A DNA stretch of 64,000 nt from positions 34,100 to 98,099 of the IMG/VR virus record IMGVR_UViG_3300032236_000443. One strand, written 5' to 3'. Positions within the stretch are counted from its first letter, which is position 1; every line of letters starts with the position of its first letter. The DNA is from a virus. Made by a program: the position numbers and the translations under genes. Below the pieces are notes generated by a model. It saw nothing but the letters and a program-made list of their open reading frames with translations. It was not told the DNA's origin and made no database searches. Of this stretch, positions 25,627 to 33,012 are shown piece by piece.

Positions 25627-25806
25627 TTATTCTTTTGGATTACGTAGTCGAAGTGTAAGAATCCACACAATAAACGACGCAAGAGTTACTTTGCCAATAA
25701 CTGTTTTGGCGCTTCCTGTAAGGACTAGCCATGCTGAGAAAAGACCTACAAAGGTCCAGATTTCGCTAAAGAAATCTTTTGAAACATCTTTAAAGAATTG
25801 CTTCAT
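25627..25806 (-). CDS. 59-residue two-segment membrane protein, holin candidate
   Basis: ATG 25806 to TAA 25627 encodes 59 residues with two hydrophobic segments: about 17-31 (WTFVGLFSAWLVLTG) and 36-52 (VIGKVTLASFIVWILTL), then a basic LRLRNPKE end. It is tucked between the PA14 protein (its ATG is one base after that gene's stop) and the secreted small protein. The size and two-helix topology fit a small holin or antiholin, but other membrane roles are possible. Confidence 0.65.
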   Translation of the reverse strand: MKQFFKDVSKDFFSEIWTFVGLFSAWLVLTGSAKTVIGKVTLASFIVWILTLRLRNPKE

Positions 25807-28134
25807 TTAGTTACCAAACTTTCTACGTACTGCAGCGATGACGGTTGTCAACACTAGGATTTTCTTTGCTTTCTTTCTTGTAACAGGAGACATGTCGTTA
25901 CCGATATTCGCCATAGCGACGAATGCGTGGTTTAATGCCTGTACACCAGGTACTGCTGCAATGGCGCCAGTAACTGGAGTTTCAATAACGGGTACTGCAA
26001 CGTCAGGTGCGTTAAATGTTGTACCGCCTGGTTGTCCGATAAATGTAGCCGCAACAGTGATTGCCTCTGGAGGAATAGGAAGTCCTGAACCTGGAGGTGG
26101 GGCTGGTGGAGTAAGTTTACCGTCTTCTCCAACTACCTGTGGCGCTGACTTTGTTCCAAAGAATTCAATGCCGCCGTTTTCAACTCCAGGCTTATCTACC
26201 TGAACGTGAGCGACTAACGCCTCTGCTGGAGCAACTTTAGGTGTAGTGTCTGATAATTGGTCAGGACTGTTAGATACAAGACCAGGAACTACTACAACAG
26301 GAGGTTGTGATGCAGGAGCAGGTGCGGGTTCTGGTGCAGTCGTTGGAGCAGGCGCAGGAGCGGGTTCAGGCGCTGGCACAGGAGCAGGTTCGGGTTTTGG
26401 GTCTGGTTGCGGCGCAGGTTGCGGGTCTGGTTGAGGTTGTGGGTCTGGCTGAGGTTGAGGCTGAGGTTGTGGGTCAGGAGCAGGTTGAGGTTGTGGGTCT
26501 GGTTCAGGCTGAGGAGCAGATTGAGGTTCTGGAGCCGTGGGCTGATTATCAGTTTGAGCACTCTGGTTGGCAGCCGCCTGAGCAGCGGCATCTGCTGCCG
26601 CCTTATCAGCAGCCGCTTTAGCAGCAGCGGCATCTGCAGCGGCCTTAGCATCTGCGATTGCCTTTGCAGCAGCAGCGTCAGCAGCAGCCTTTTCTGCAAT
26701 AGCGTTTTGAACTGTGGCTACTGCGTTATCTAACGCTTTTGCTGCATCATTTGCGGCTTGCTGTGCAACTGTTGCAGAATCATCTGCAGTAGCAAGGTCT
26801 GCGGTTGCAGTGTCTTGAACAACTTTGAGGACACCTTGTTGAGTGGTGAGGTTTTGCTGAGCAGTGGTGAGGTTTTGTTGGGCAATGGTGAGGTTTTCTT
26901 GTGCAGTAGTGAGGTTTTGCTGAGCATCTGCAACTGCTTGTTGAGCAGGTGGTATAGCCGCAATAGCATCAGCAGCCGCCTGCACTAACGCTGGGTCTTT
27001 AGTAGTAGTTGTTGTACCAAAAGCACTTGCTCCAGGAGTAGTGAAGTAACCTGTACCGTCTGCCCTAAAAATCATCCAACCAAGTGTGCAACTAGCACCA
27101 CCACCATTTTCGTAATACCAAATGATGAAGTCCTGTTGTTTGTCTGTTGTTGTGTTGTAGGTAGGTGAGTACTGACTCCAAGCAGTTCCTTGGTCTCTCC
27201 AATTATTTATTGCAAGAACACCGTCAATGTACATCTTAGAACCATCGTCAGATGAAACAGCGTACTTAACAGACACAGCGTCATTAGGGACAGTAATTGT
27301 TCCCTCGTATTTAACAATGACATGGTCTGATAGTCCAGAGTTAAGAATTTGACCACTTCCCCAGTTAGCGGCAATGTAGGGAAGAGTAAGTACCTCTACT
27401 GGAGTTTGGTTAGCAATTACTGGTGAAGAACCGTTCGTCGCACGATATACCGTTGCGGTTACTCCATTGGTGGTCACAGTCACTGTTGAGGAATCTGCCG
27501 CTGCTTGTGCTGCAGTTGCGGCATTTGTTACATCGCTCAATGTTTGTTGAGTTTGGGCAACTGTAACTGTGGCACCATCAACTGTTGATTGGGAAGAGGC
27601 TACTAATACGACGTTGTCTGAGACAACGGCAGTTGCCGAATCCACGCTAGATTGAGCAATTAGCACCAAAGCGGCTGAAACAGTGGCAGTTTCTAGGGCT
27701 TGTTGAGCAAGTTGAATCTTGGCTGCAGCGTCCTGTACGGCTACGGTAGCGCTATCTACAGCGGCTTGAGCCACGGGAAGTTCTGCAACTTTGGTCTGTA
27801 CATCAGGGATTGCCTGAAGAGTAGCGGTAGAGTTATCAACAGCAGTTTGCACTGTGGCTGTTGCTGTCTCTATCTTGGCTGCAACAGTCTCTAAAGTAAC
27901 GGAGGTAACCGTAGATGTATCAGACGATAAAGATGATTGGTTTGCTAATGGCGTGGCTAGTGATGGGTCTTGCGGTTGTACTACCACTTCTGTCGCTACT
28001 GAAGTAACGTCATCGGCTTGAGCAGTTTGCGCCAACGCTAAAGATAGGCAGAACAAAGCAGTTCCACCTAGACTTGCTTGTGTAATCCGTTTACGAACGT
28101 CAGATTGTGCTGCGAATGTACGCAGTGGTTTCAA
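25807..28134 (-). CDS. Secreted PA14-domain coiled-coil protein
   Basis: TTG 28134 is the start: GAGGGG lies 6 nt upstream and the next Met is far inside. The 775 residues begin with a signal peptide (hydrophobic to about 40, AQTAQA cut site). Next come an Ala/Thr/Val helical region, a PA14-like domain about 220-365 (VSSDDGSKMYIDGVLAINNW), a coiled coil with heptad QQNLTTAQ repeats, an Ala/Lys/Asp helix, and a PQPQPDPQ linker (about 530-620). The end (ILVLTTVIAAVRRKFGN) may be a weak anchor. PA14 domains usually bind glycans. Likely exported to the host surface or displayed on the virion. Confidence 0.75.
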   Translation of the reverse strand: MKPLRTFAAQSDVRKRITQASLGGTALFCLSLALAQTAQADDVTSVATEVVVQPQDPSLATPLANQSSLSSDTSTVTSVTLETVAAKIETATATVQTAVDNSTATLQAIPDVQTKVAELPVAQAAVDSATVAVQDAAAKIQLAQQALETATVSAALVLIAQSSVDSATAVVSDNVVLVASSQSTVDGATVTVAQTQQTLSDVTNAATAAQAAADSSTVTVTTNGVTATVYRATNGSSPVIANQTPVEVLTLPYIAANWGSGQILNSGLSDHVIVKYEGTITVPNDAVSVKYAVSSDDGSKMYIDGVLAINNWRDQGTAWSQYSPTYNTTTDKQQDFIIWYYENGGGASCTLGWMIFRADGTGYFTTPGASAFGTTTTTKDPALVQAAADAIAAIPPAQQAVADAQQNLTTAQENLTIAQQNLTTAQQNLTTQQGVLKVVQDTATADLATADDSATVAQQAANDAAKALDNAVATVQNAIAEKAAADAAAAKAIADAKAAADAAAAKAAADKAAADAAAQAAANQSAQTDNQPTAPEPQSAPQPEPDPQPQPAPDPQPQPQPQPDPQPQPDPQPAPQPDPKPEPAPVPAPEPAPAPAPTTAPEPAPAPASQPPVVVVPGLVSNSPDQLSDTTPKVAPAEALVAHVQVDKPGVENGGIEFFGTKSAPQVVGEDGKLTPPAPPPGSGLPIPPEAITVAATFIGQPGGTTFNAPDVAVPVIETPVTGAIAAVPGVQALNHAFVAMANIGNDMSPVTRKKAKKILVLTTVIAAVRRKFGN

Positions 28135-28185
28135 GTATTCCCCTCGGAATCCTTAGTGCCCCCTCAATGGGTTAATTAAATCAGA

Positions 28186-28401
28186 TTATGCTGGCTTACG
28201 GTTCTTAATTAATTGAGCCTTGCCTGAACCAGTTTGTGAGTTAACGCTTTCACCTTCAACACCTTTACCGTAACCATTCCAAGAAACAATACTTGGTTCT
28301 GCTACAGACTTGTATCCTCTATCTGGTGTGTAGATAAAACCTGTTGATACTTCTGTTCTGTTATTTACTTTTAATACTTTGCGGTTTAGTTGTTTGCTCA
28401 T
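28186..28401 (-). CDS. Unknown small protein
   Basis: This 71-residue basic protein begins MSKQLNRKVLKVNNRTEVST and continues GFIYTPDRGYKSVAEPSIVS. It is coupled to 28398-28736 by ATGA. The sequence resembles 57260-57466 in its size and Asn/Arg/Ser richness, but no firm relation is visible. No family is recognised. Confidence 0.55.
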   Translation of the reverse strand: MSKQLNRKVLKVNNRTEVSTGFIYTPDRGYKSVAEPSIVSWNGYGKGVEGESVNSQTGSGKAQLIKNRKPA

Positions 28402-28736
28402 GCGGACATTCCTGACGAAGCAGTTGCTGTACCACCAATACCGCCACCATCAGAAGTTGGTGCTGGCATTGCAGTGTCTGTAACTCCGTTAGTTGCTGCA
28501 CCCATTGATTCATCACCGTGTTGTTCAGCAGTTTCTTGTCCTGGTGTTTCTCCTTGCTCATGGTTAGCAGTGGTCATTCCACCAGTACCCATAGCACCGT
28601 ACATGTAAGGATAGTTTGCCCAGTTTGAGCCAAGACCAACATAGACACCAGAAAGACCACGACGTGCTTTCTTACGTCGCTCTTGCTCTGCTACGTCAGT
28701 TGCAGCAAGGAATTGCTGCGATAGGTTCTCATTCAC
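28398..28736 (-). CDS. Unknown Gly/Thr-rich protein
   Basis: This 112-residue protein has a short helical N-terminus (NENLSQQFLAATDVAEQERR), a basic RKKARRGLSGVYVGLG stretch and a Gly/Met/Thr/Ala-rich remainder (YPYMYGAMGTGGMTTAN; GGGIGGTATASSGMSA). Overlaps on both sides place it in the operon. A virion-associated disordered role is inferred from composition only. Confidence 0.55.
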   Translation of the reverse strand: MNENLSQQFLAATDVAEQERRKKARRGLSGVYVGLGSNWANYPYMYGAMGTGGMTTANHEQGETPGQETAEQHGDESMGAATNGVTDTAMPAPTSDGGGIGGTATASSGMSA

Positions 28737-28923
28737 CTGTTTGCCTCTGTCTTGGTTGGTTAAGTTCTAGTTGGGTCATATTGCCGATGTTGTAGTTGCC
28801 AAAGTCTCCGTTAGGACCACCAAAGATTCCATCAGCAACCTTCTCGTTTTGAGGGCGCTGCTGATAGTAGTAGGCAGTGGTTGTCAACGGCACGCTTGTT
28901 AGGGCTTTGTTATCCGTTGGCAT
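28729..28923 (-). CDS. Unknown small protein
   Basis: ATG 28923 (MPTDNKALTS, 64 aa) is preferred, with AAGGAT about 9 nt upstream; a longer start at 28947 would overlap the upstream gene further. It contains TTAYYYQQRPQNEKVADGIF and ends NQPRQRQTGE. Such short Gln/Asn-rich proteins are common in this block. No family recognised. Confidence 0.55.
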   Translation of the reverse strand: MPTDNKALTSVPLTTTAYYYQQRPQNEKVADGIFGGPNGDFGNYNIGNMTQLELNQPRQRQTGE

Positions 28924-29113
28924 AATCAAACAATCCTTCTGGGTCATAAACTTCTAAAGAAGTCTTTAATAGTGTGTAGCCAGTTTCCTTTGCGTGATGA
29001 CCGCAAAAGAACAATTCTCCTGTGCGTAGCGTTGCTCGTACCAGGGCTCTTGCGCTGCAACGGTCGCAACGGTCTTCTGCAGTAAGTTCTTTAGGACTGA
29101 CTGCGGTGTTCAT
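28910..29113 (-). CDS. DUF7455-like zinc-finger protein
   Basis: This 67-residue protein has a clear treble-clef-type pattern: DRCDRCSARALVRATLRTGE followed by LFFCGHHAKETG. The same arrangement is typical of small actinobacterial and actinophage zinc proteins (DUF7455). These are often cotranscribed with regulators, but their role is unknown. It overlaps genes on both sides, including TAATG with 29113-29283. Confidence 0.8.
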   Translation of the reverse strand: MNTAVSPKELTAEDRCDRCSARALVRATLRTGELFFCGHHAKETGYTLLKTSLEVYDPEGLFDYANG

Positions 29114-29283
29114 TATGAACTAAATCCTGGCTTAGCAAGGGGTTGAGAATTGTTAGCAGCAAACTTATTGTCGCTACCAGATGTATCTAACCCTGCTGGA
29201 CCATCGTACTTTGGGTTCTCAGGCATGGCTTGTTTGTTAGCCGTAATGTTTGGCTGACCACCAAACTGTGAGTTAGAAATCAT
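29113..29283 (-). CDS. Unknown 56-residue protein
   Basis: ATG 29283 to TAA 29113 gives a Gly/Asn/Pro-rich peptide (MISNSQFGGQPNITANKQAM; ends LAKPGFSS). The stop overlaps the next ATG as TAATG. There is no Shine-Dalgarno site, but TAGAAT followed by exactly six bases precedes the ATG, so it is probably the leaderless first gene of this part of the operon. Confidence 0.6.
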   Translation of the reverse strand: MISNSQFGGQPNITANKQAMPENPKYDGPAGLDTSGSDNKFAANNSQPLAKPGFSS

Positions 29284-29325
29284 GTGTTTATTCTACTCTC
29301 TCAAAGGATGGTGTATGCTCCAACC
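29284..29325. promoter_or_regulatory. Divergent leaderless promoter pair
   Basis: Only 42 bp separate the divergent ATGs. On the plus strand TATGCT is followed by six bases (CCAACC) and ATG 29326. On the minus strand TAGAAT is followed by six bases (AAACAC) and ATG 29283. Both fit the actinobacterial leaderless layout in which the -10 box TANNNT lies 6-7 nt before an mRNA that starts at the ATG. No good -35 box is seen. Confidence 0.6.
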
Positions 29326-29502
29326 ATGCCTAAGTATCAATACGCTTGTATCAACTGCGATAAGGACTACGAAAAAGAGCGTAGCATCCACGATGCAGAA
29401 CCTAAGTATGTCTGCGACGATTGCGGCTACGCTCTTCAACGAGTCTTTACATCCTTTGGCCTTCAGTTCAAAGGCTCAGGATTTTACTCAACTGGAAATT
29501 AG
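29326..29502 (+). CDS. FmdB-like zinc ribbon protein
   Basis: This 58-residue protein starts MPKYQYACINCDKDYEKERS, carries the second pair in YVCDDCGYALQRVF and ends GLQFKGSGFYSTGN, the full signature of the FmdB/CxxC regulatory family (putative zinc ribbon). Such proteins are regulators or assembly factors in bacteria; the role in phages is unknown. It is one of two plus-strand genes within the minus-strand late region and has a leaderless-type promoter. Its stop overlaps the stop of 29499-29891. Confidence 0.85.
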   Translation: MPKYQYACINCDKDYEKERSIHDAEPKYVCDDCGYALQRVFTSFGLQFKGSGFYSTGN

Positions 29503-29891
29503 TTGTAGTTAGGGTCTGCAGGAACCTCTGGTTCTGCAGGTGCTGCTGGTGCAGCAGGTGTAACTACTGAAGTTCCACCTTGTGCTGAGATAACGATATC
29601 TTGACCAGTCTGCTTTGCTTCGACCTGTAGGTCTGCTGCAGTCTTGGAGTTAACATCAACTGCTGCAAATGCTGCGTTGATTTCATCCATGTCAAGTTTT
29701 CCGTCATTCATAAAGCCACGAGCAAGTTTCTCAACTACTGCGGCAACTGCGGTAAGTCCAGCAACTGAAACTGCTTTGACAACAGAGATACCTGCTACAG
29801 AACCAGCACCAATTACTGATAGGCCTGAAGCGGCAAACACTGCGACAATACGCAAAAGGATGTTGCCAAATAACTTAAGTCCGTCTTTCAT
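29499..29891 (-). CDS. Membrane protein, holin candidate
   Basis: This 130-residue protein has a hydrophobic region from about 9 to 55 (ILLRIVAVFAASGLSVIGAG; VSVAGLTAVAAVVEKLARGF), able to form two membrane helices. An EF-hand-like DGKLDMDEINAAF and a Pro/Ala-rich C-terminus follow. Actinophage holins often have this layout. It is coupled to 29888-30040 and lies about 1.8 kb downstream of the endolysin, so it is one of two holin candidates. Confidence 0.6.
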   Translation of the reverse strand: MKDGLKLFGNILLRIVAVFAASGLSVIGAGSVAGISVVKAVSVAGLTAVAAVVEKLARGFMNDGKLDMDEINAAFAAVDVNSKTAADLQVEAKQTGQDIVISAQGGTSVVTPAAPAAPAEPEVPADPNYN

Positions 29892-30040
29892 TCTTCTTTA
29901 CTCCGTTCGATAGATTTCCGAAGTTGTGTCGAACGGTCACGATTACGTTTTGTGCGCCTGTCATTGAATATGGGTGCAGTTTGATTAACCTTTACTTCAG
30001 CACGTGCTTGAACGTACTTAGGTTGTTTTGGTTTAGTCAT
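29888..30040 (-). CDS. Unknown 50-residue basic protein
   Basis: ATG 30040 to TGA 29888, with ATGA overlaps on both sides, encodes a strongly basic peptide (MTKPKQPKYVQARAEVKVNQ; then NDRRTKRNRDRSTQLRKSIE). The composition suggests nucleic-acid binding. No family recognised. The paired overlaps make it a likely real gene despite its size. Confidence 0.6.
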   Translation of the reverse strand: MTKPKQPKYVQARAEVKVNQTAPIFNDRRTKRNRDRSTQLRKSIERSKEE

Positions 30041-30399
30041 TTGACCCTCTTAGCCTTGATGCCCTCGCTACGTAACATTTTAACATTAGAAGGCTTATCG
30101 TCATAGGCTTTCTCAACCTTATATTTGCCCTTAATCTTCTTCTCGAACTGGTCTTTCTTTTCAACCGAGTCTTTGCGCTTATCACCTTTGGGACGCATGA
30201 TTAGAGCGTCGTCAGGGATATTGTTGCTTCTCAAGAAGTCTTTGGTGCTCTTACGCTGGTCTGAAGCACGGGAAGTAAGGACGAGAACTTTCTCGCCCTT
30301 CTTCTTGTCCTTGCGTGCTTTGTCAGCAATTGGCTTCTTTGTAAGAGTCTTATCTAAATCAAAGATTACTGCTTTAGGTTTAGAGGCCTTTTTCTTCAT
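30037..30399 (-). CDS. HAD-superfamily phosphatase
   Basis: This 120-residue protein has the HAD nucleophile motif FDLDKTLT (D14, D16), a second motif LVLTSRASDQRK near 38-50 and a third AYDDKPSNVKMLRSEGIK near 99-116. This is the layout of the phosphatase domain of polynucleotide kinase-phosphatase and related phage repair enzymes. It probably removes 3' phosphates from nucleic acid, but a small-molecule substrate cannot be excluded. No kinase domain is fused. It overlaps both neighbours. Confidence 0.8.
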   Translation of the reverse strand: MKKKASKPKAVIFDLDKTLTKKPIADKARKDKKKGEKVLVLTSRASDQRKSTKDFLRSNNIPDDALIMRPKGDKRKDSVEKKDQFEKKIKGKYKVEKAYDDKPSNVKMLRSEGIKAKRVK

Positions 30400-30719
30400 T
30401 ACTCAAGTATGACGCCATTTTCAGGATTCGTCTCAAGAACCGATGGGTCAACCCCACGAATGACGACAGTAGTAAGTGGAACACCAGACTGAACAACAGC
30501 ACTAAGACGATGCTGTCCGTTAAGGAGTCGTCCGTTTGAATCGAAGATGAGGGCTTTTCCATTGAGCCTCCATTTTCCATCCTGCATCTCGTTCTTGTAA
30601 GCATCAACTTTCTTCTGCTTTATTTTTCGGTGCATAGCGTTGTTAGTTAGATACGCTTGTGCTTCTTCTGGGTTAATTACGTCTACTGTAACTGTTAGTC
30701 CGAAATCTTCTGGATTCAT
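30399..30719 (-). CDS. ParB/sulfiredoxin-like nuclease domain protein
   Basis: This 106-residue protein has a helical part (RKIKQKKVDAYKNEMQDGKW) and then LNGKALIFDSNGRLLNGQHR and LSAVVQSGVPLTTVVIRGV. NGQHRLSA is the hallmark of the ParB N-terminal/Srx fold. Stand-alone copies are common in actinophages and may be nucleases or NTP-binding proteins. No HTH domain follows, so it is not a full ParB. Confidence 0.8.
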   Translation of the reverse strand: MNPEDFGLTVTVDVINPEEAQAYLTNNAMHRKIKQKKVDAYKNEMQDGKWRLNGKALIFDSNGRLLNGQHRLSAVVQSGVPLTTVVIRGVDPSVLETNPENGVILE

Positions 30720-31025
30720 TTAGTCTGCCTGTATTCCCATCGCTTCTAGGTATGCGTCTTTTTCTGCCATTAGGAACGTCTCGATTTCACTTTGACGTTC
30801 TTTAATCATTTCTTCTGTTTTAGTAATCACTTCTTCTTCTAATTCTTCCTTGTGTTCGCTGTACTGCTCTACTGCGTAGTCCAATACTGATTGAAAACCA
30901 GCAGCCTTAATCTGAGCATTTGTCCAACGCTCTTCTGCTGCATGGCGCTTTTTTTCTAGAATAGTCTCTAGTTGAAGGGCTTTGCGCTCTTCTATCTTCT
31001 TCTGACGATTTGATGTGTATTCCAT
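30720..31025 (-). CDS. Coiled-coil protein
   Basis: This 101-residue protein is Glu/Lys-rich and almost wholly helical (RQKKIEERKALQLETILEKK; EEVITKTEEMIKERQSEIET). It lies between the ParB-like gene and the proteasome-like gene with a 17-nt gap to the latter. It could be an adaptor or partner of either neighbour, but no direct evidence shows this. Confidence 0.6.
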   Translation of the reverse strand: MEYTSNRQKKIEERKALQLETILEKKRHAAEERWTNAQIKAAGFQSVLDYAVEQYSEHKEELEEEVITKTEEMIKERQSEIETFLMAEKDAYLEAMGIQAD

Positions 31026-31042
31026 GTCTTGACCCTATCAGA

Positions 31043-31594
31043 TTACTTGTATTGCTCCATAGTTAGTAAAGGTCCTGATGAGTAGACACTAAACTTAATT
31101 GCGGCTTCTACCGCTTCTTCAGGGGTAGCACCCATGTACAAAGCGCCCAATGCGTACTCTGCCCCAGAACCTACGGCATACCAATTCTCATCGGTACGGC
31201 AGACTGAGAGGTCATCGCCAATATCAAAGAGTTCTCCACCTACTGCGATGAGGAAGTGGAAGCGTTGTTCTCCGTCATCCTTACCTTCACCCTTACTTTC
31301 GTTGAAGTCATAACCATTATCGGTTAAACACTTTCTCATAGAAGGCATAGCCTTAGTAATGATAAAGTGATAAATGTCTTTTTTAGCAGTTGCAGTTAAC
31401 TTAGGTGGATTCCAGAAGTGCTGGACGATATCGCACGGACTTACCTCACCACTGCCTGCAATTATGAAGTCGCCTCTTTCAGCAATCTTCTTCATGTCAG
31501 GATGGTTGAAACGGCGACCATGCTCATCAGTTACTTGGTTATCAGCAACAATGACGCATTTATCTGTGTATTGCACTCCAACGATTGTGGTCAT
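31043..31594 (-). CDS. HslV/proteasome-beta-like Ntn hydrolase
   Basis: This 183-residue protein starts at ATG 31594 with AAGGAGCGG upstream. Removal of Met would expose Thr1 of TTIVGVQY; Asp17 is exactly where HslV has it (VIVADNQVT), and Lys34/35 (DMKKIAE) and an AVGSGAEYALGALYMGAT segment near 143-160 follow. The end has AVEAAIKFSVYSSG. The build equals HslV, a threonine protease that forms hexameric rings, without a propeptide. No HslU or Mpa ATPase is adjacent. Possible roles are capsid protein maturation or degradation of host proteins. Confidence 0.85.
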   Translation of the reverse strand: MTTIVGVQYTDKCVIVADNQVTDEHGRRFNHPDMKKIAERGDFIIAGSGEVSPCDIVQHFWNPPKLTATAKKDIYHFIITKAMPSMRKCLTDNGYDFNESKGEGKDDGEQRFHFLIAVGGELFDIGDDLSVCRTDENWYAVGSGAEYALGALYMGATPEEAVEAAIKFSVYSSGPLLTMEQYK

Positions 31595-31613
31595 ATCCGC
31601 TCCTTGATAGAAG

Positions 31614-31646
31614 AACCCCCCTAGCCTACCAGAGGCTAGAGGGGTT
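31614..31646 (-). terminator. Terminator-like hairpin after endolysin
   Basis: On the minus strand a 14-bp stem (one G-U pair, 5-nt loop) is followed by CTTCTATC, between the endolysin stop and the protease gene. It probably reduces read-through from the lysis gene into the protease operon; the T-run is weak. Confidence 0.6.
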
Positions 31647-31661
31647 GTGTTCGATGTCCGA

Positions 31662-32474
31662 TTAGTCCAAATGCTTCATAATCTCTGTCCAAGTAGCAGG
31701 ACCTACGATTCCGTTAGAATCTAGGTGGTCATGGCTGTCTTGGATAGCAATAATCGCTTTTTTTGTGGCGGGACCGTAGTCGCCGTCAGCATCAAGGTCA
31801 AGCGCTTGCTGAATCAACTTAACGCCATCGTTCTTATCGCCAGGCTTAATTTGACCTGGGAATGGTGGAACTGCCTTTGGAGCAGCAGGAGTTGCTGGGT
31901 GTGAGTCTGTGGCAGCGTCAGCATAGTCTGGGCGGCCGAATCCGACGATAGAAGCCCAGAGGTGACGCTTGTTATCCACCTTGTAGCCACGGACGTTCAT
32001 AGCGCATTCTCCGCCGTTATTAGGGGAACCCTTTGGCTTTGAGTCAGGAGTGGTGTTTCCTTCTACAGTTGTGACTGTGCCGTCTCCATTGTCCTTGACT
32101 ACGATGCCAACGTGCTGGATTGGGCTAGAAGGAAGTGCATGAGGGATAAATGAGAAGTAAACCAAGTCTCCTGGTTGTGGGTGAGCAACTGCTGCGTCTG
32201 CCCACTTGCCAGCCTTCTTAAATGCTGCAGCACCTGTTGGGGTGTAAACAGTGTTAGGAATCTTTACGCCAGCCTTGTTAGCGCACCACATCATGAGCGA
32301 ACCGCACCATGCTTGGAAATTAGCGCCAGTGAAAGCGCCGTAGATTGTCTCGTTGTCCTTTGGACCTTCGATAACGCCAACCTGTGACTTAGCAACTTCG
32401 AGCATACGTGCTGCTGTACCTGGTTGTGCGGTTGTTACTGGAGGAACTGGATTTCCTACATTACCTAATGCCAT
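31662..32474 (-). CDS. Endolysin: CHAP plus peptidoglycan-binding domain
   Basis: This 270-residue protein lyses the cell wall at the end of infection. The N-terminal CHAP domain has Cys57 (FQAWCGSLMMWC) and His121 (SPIQHVGIVVKDNGDGT), the expected catalytic pair, with TTVEGNT close behind. An Ala/Pro-rich linker near 190-208 leads to a PG_binding_1 domain (QIKPGDKNDGVKLIQQALDL; ends GIVGPATWTEIMKHLD). There is no signal peptide, so export depends on a holin; candidates are at 25627-25806 and 29499-29891. Confidence 0.9.
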   Translation of the reverse strand: MALGNVGNPVPPVTTAQPGTAARMLEVAKSQVGVIEGPKDNETIYGAFTGANFQAWCGSLMMWCANKAGVKIPNTVYTPTGAAAFKKAGKWADAAVAHPQPGDLVYFSFIPHALPSSPIQHVGIVVKDNGDGTVTTVEGNTTPDSKPKGSPNNGGECAMNVRGYKVDNKRHLWASIVGFGRPDYADAATDSHPATPAAPKAVPPFPGQIKPGDKNDGVKLIQQALDLDADGDYGPATKKAIIAIQDSHDHLDSNGIVGPATWTEIMKHLD

Positions 32475-32759
32475 TTACTTCTTCTTTCTGTTTTGGTTAC
32501 CCTTACCAATATTTTTGGAGGCTTTCATTACTTGAAGGTTCTTTGAACTTTCATTCTTCTTGTTGTTGTCCTTATGGTCCACATGCTCGTCCTTAGACAA
32601 CTTTCGCCCTAATTCTTTTTCCTTCTTATCACGAGCAGCGTTCTTGCTCGTCATCTTTTGGGTCTTTGGGTCATACTCGACCACAATCTTGCGACCACCG
32701 TTTTGCTTGCTGCCCTTATAGGGACCGTAGGTCTTTTTTGCCTTTGACGGTAAAGTCAT
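32475..32759 (-). CDS. Small HNH-like protein
   Basis: This 94-residue Lys-rich protein contains the HNH core LSKDEHVDHKDNNKKNESSK followed by NLQVMKAS, which fits the second part of the HNH fold (H-D/H-N-L pattern). There is no Cys pair. It may be a small DNA-binding nuclease, perhaps involved in packaging, but the very basic termini also fit a disordered DNA-binding protein. It follows the endolysin gene immediately upstream. Confidence 0.65.
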   Translation of the reverse strand: MTLPSKAKKTYGPYKGSKQNGGRKIVVEYDPKTQKMTSKNAARDKKEKELGRKLSKDEHVDHKDNNKKNESSKNLQVMKASKNIGKGNQNRKKK

Positions 32760-32851
32760 TTGTATTCCCTTTCAGAACAGACGCATGTGCAAGCGTCATC
32801 CGTGCAGATGCCGTATTCAATCTCGTGGTTGCACTTAACGCATTTAGACAT
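32756..32851 (-). CDS. 31-residue Cys-rich peptide
   Basis: ATG 32851 to TGA 32756 encodes a tiny protein with six cysteines (MSKCVKCNHEIEYGICTDD, ACTCVCSER) that probably binds zinc. AAGGAAAG lies 8 nt upstream of the ATG, and both ends overlap neighbours (ATGA at the 3' end), which supports translation. Function unknown. Confidence 0.6.
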   Translation of the reverse strand: MSKCVKCNHEIEYGICTDDACTCVCSEREYK

Positions 32852-32975
32852 TACTTAATCTTTCCTTGGCCTCGTCGTGATGCTTCTTTTCGCATCCACG
32901 AGCCAAACTGCTGACTACGTAATACTTTCCGCATACTTTGCATTGCCACGCATCGTAACGATGGTTCGTTTGCAT
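32844..32975 (-). CDS. 43-residue zinc-finger-like protein
   Basis: ATG 32975 to TAA 32844. The peptide has WQCKVCGKYYVVSSLARGCE followed by KKHHDE, a C2-C-H pattern resembling a single C2H2-type finger. The stop overlaps the next start by 8 nt. No strong ribosome site is seen. It belongs to the series of small zinc proteins in this phage. Confidence 0.6.
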   Translation of the reverse strand: MQTNHRYDAWQCKVCGKYYVVSSLARGCEKKHHDEAKERLSNV

Positions 32976-33012
32976 TAAGCCTATTATCGCAAAGACGGGT
33001 CAGAGAGGAGGC

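Noticed and set aside
26246-26733. Plus-strand and other-frame open frames rich in Gly or Arg/Leu
   Set aside because: They mirror the Pro/Gln/Asp repeat and Ala helix of the secreted PA14 protein and lack ribosome sites.
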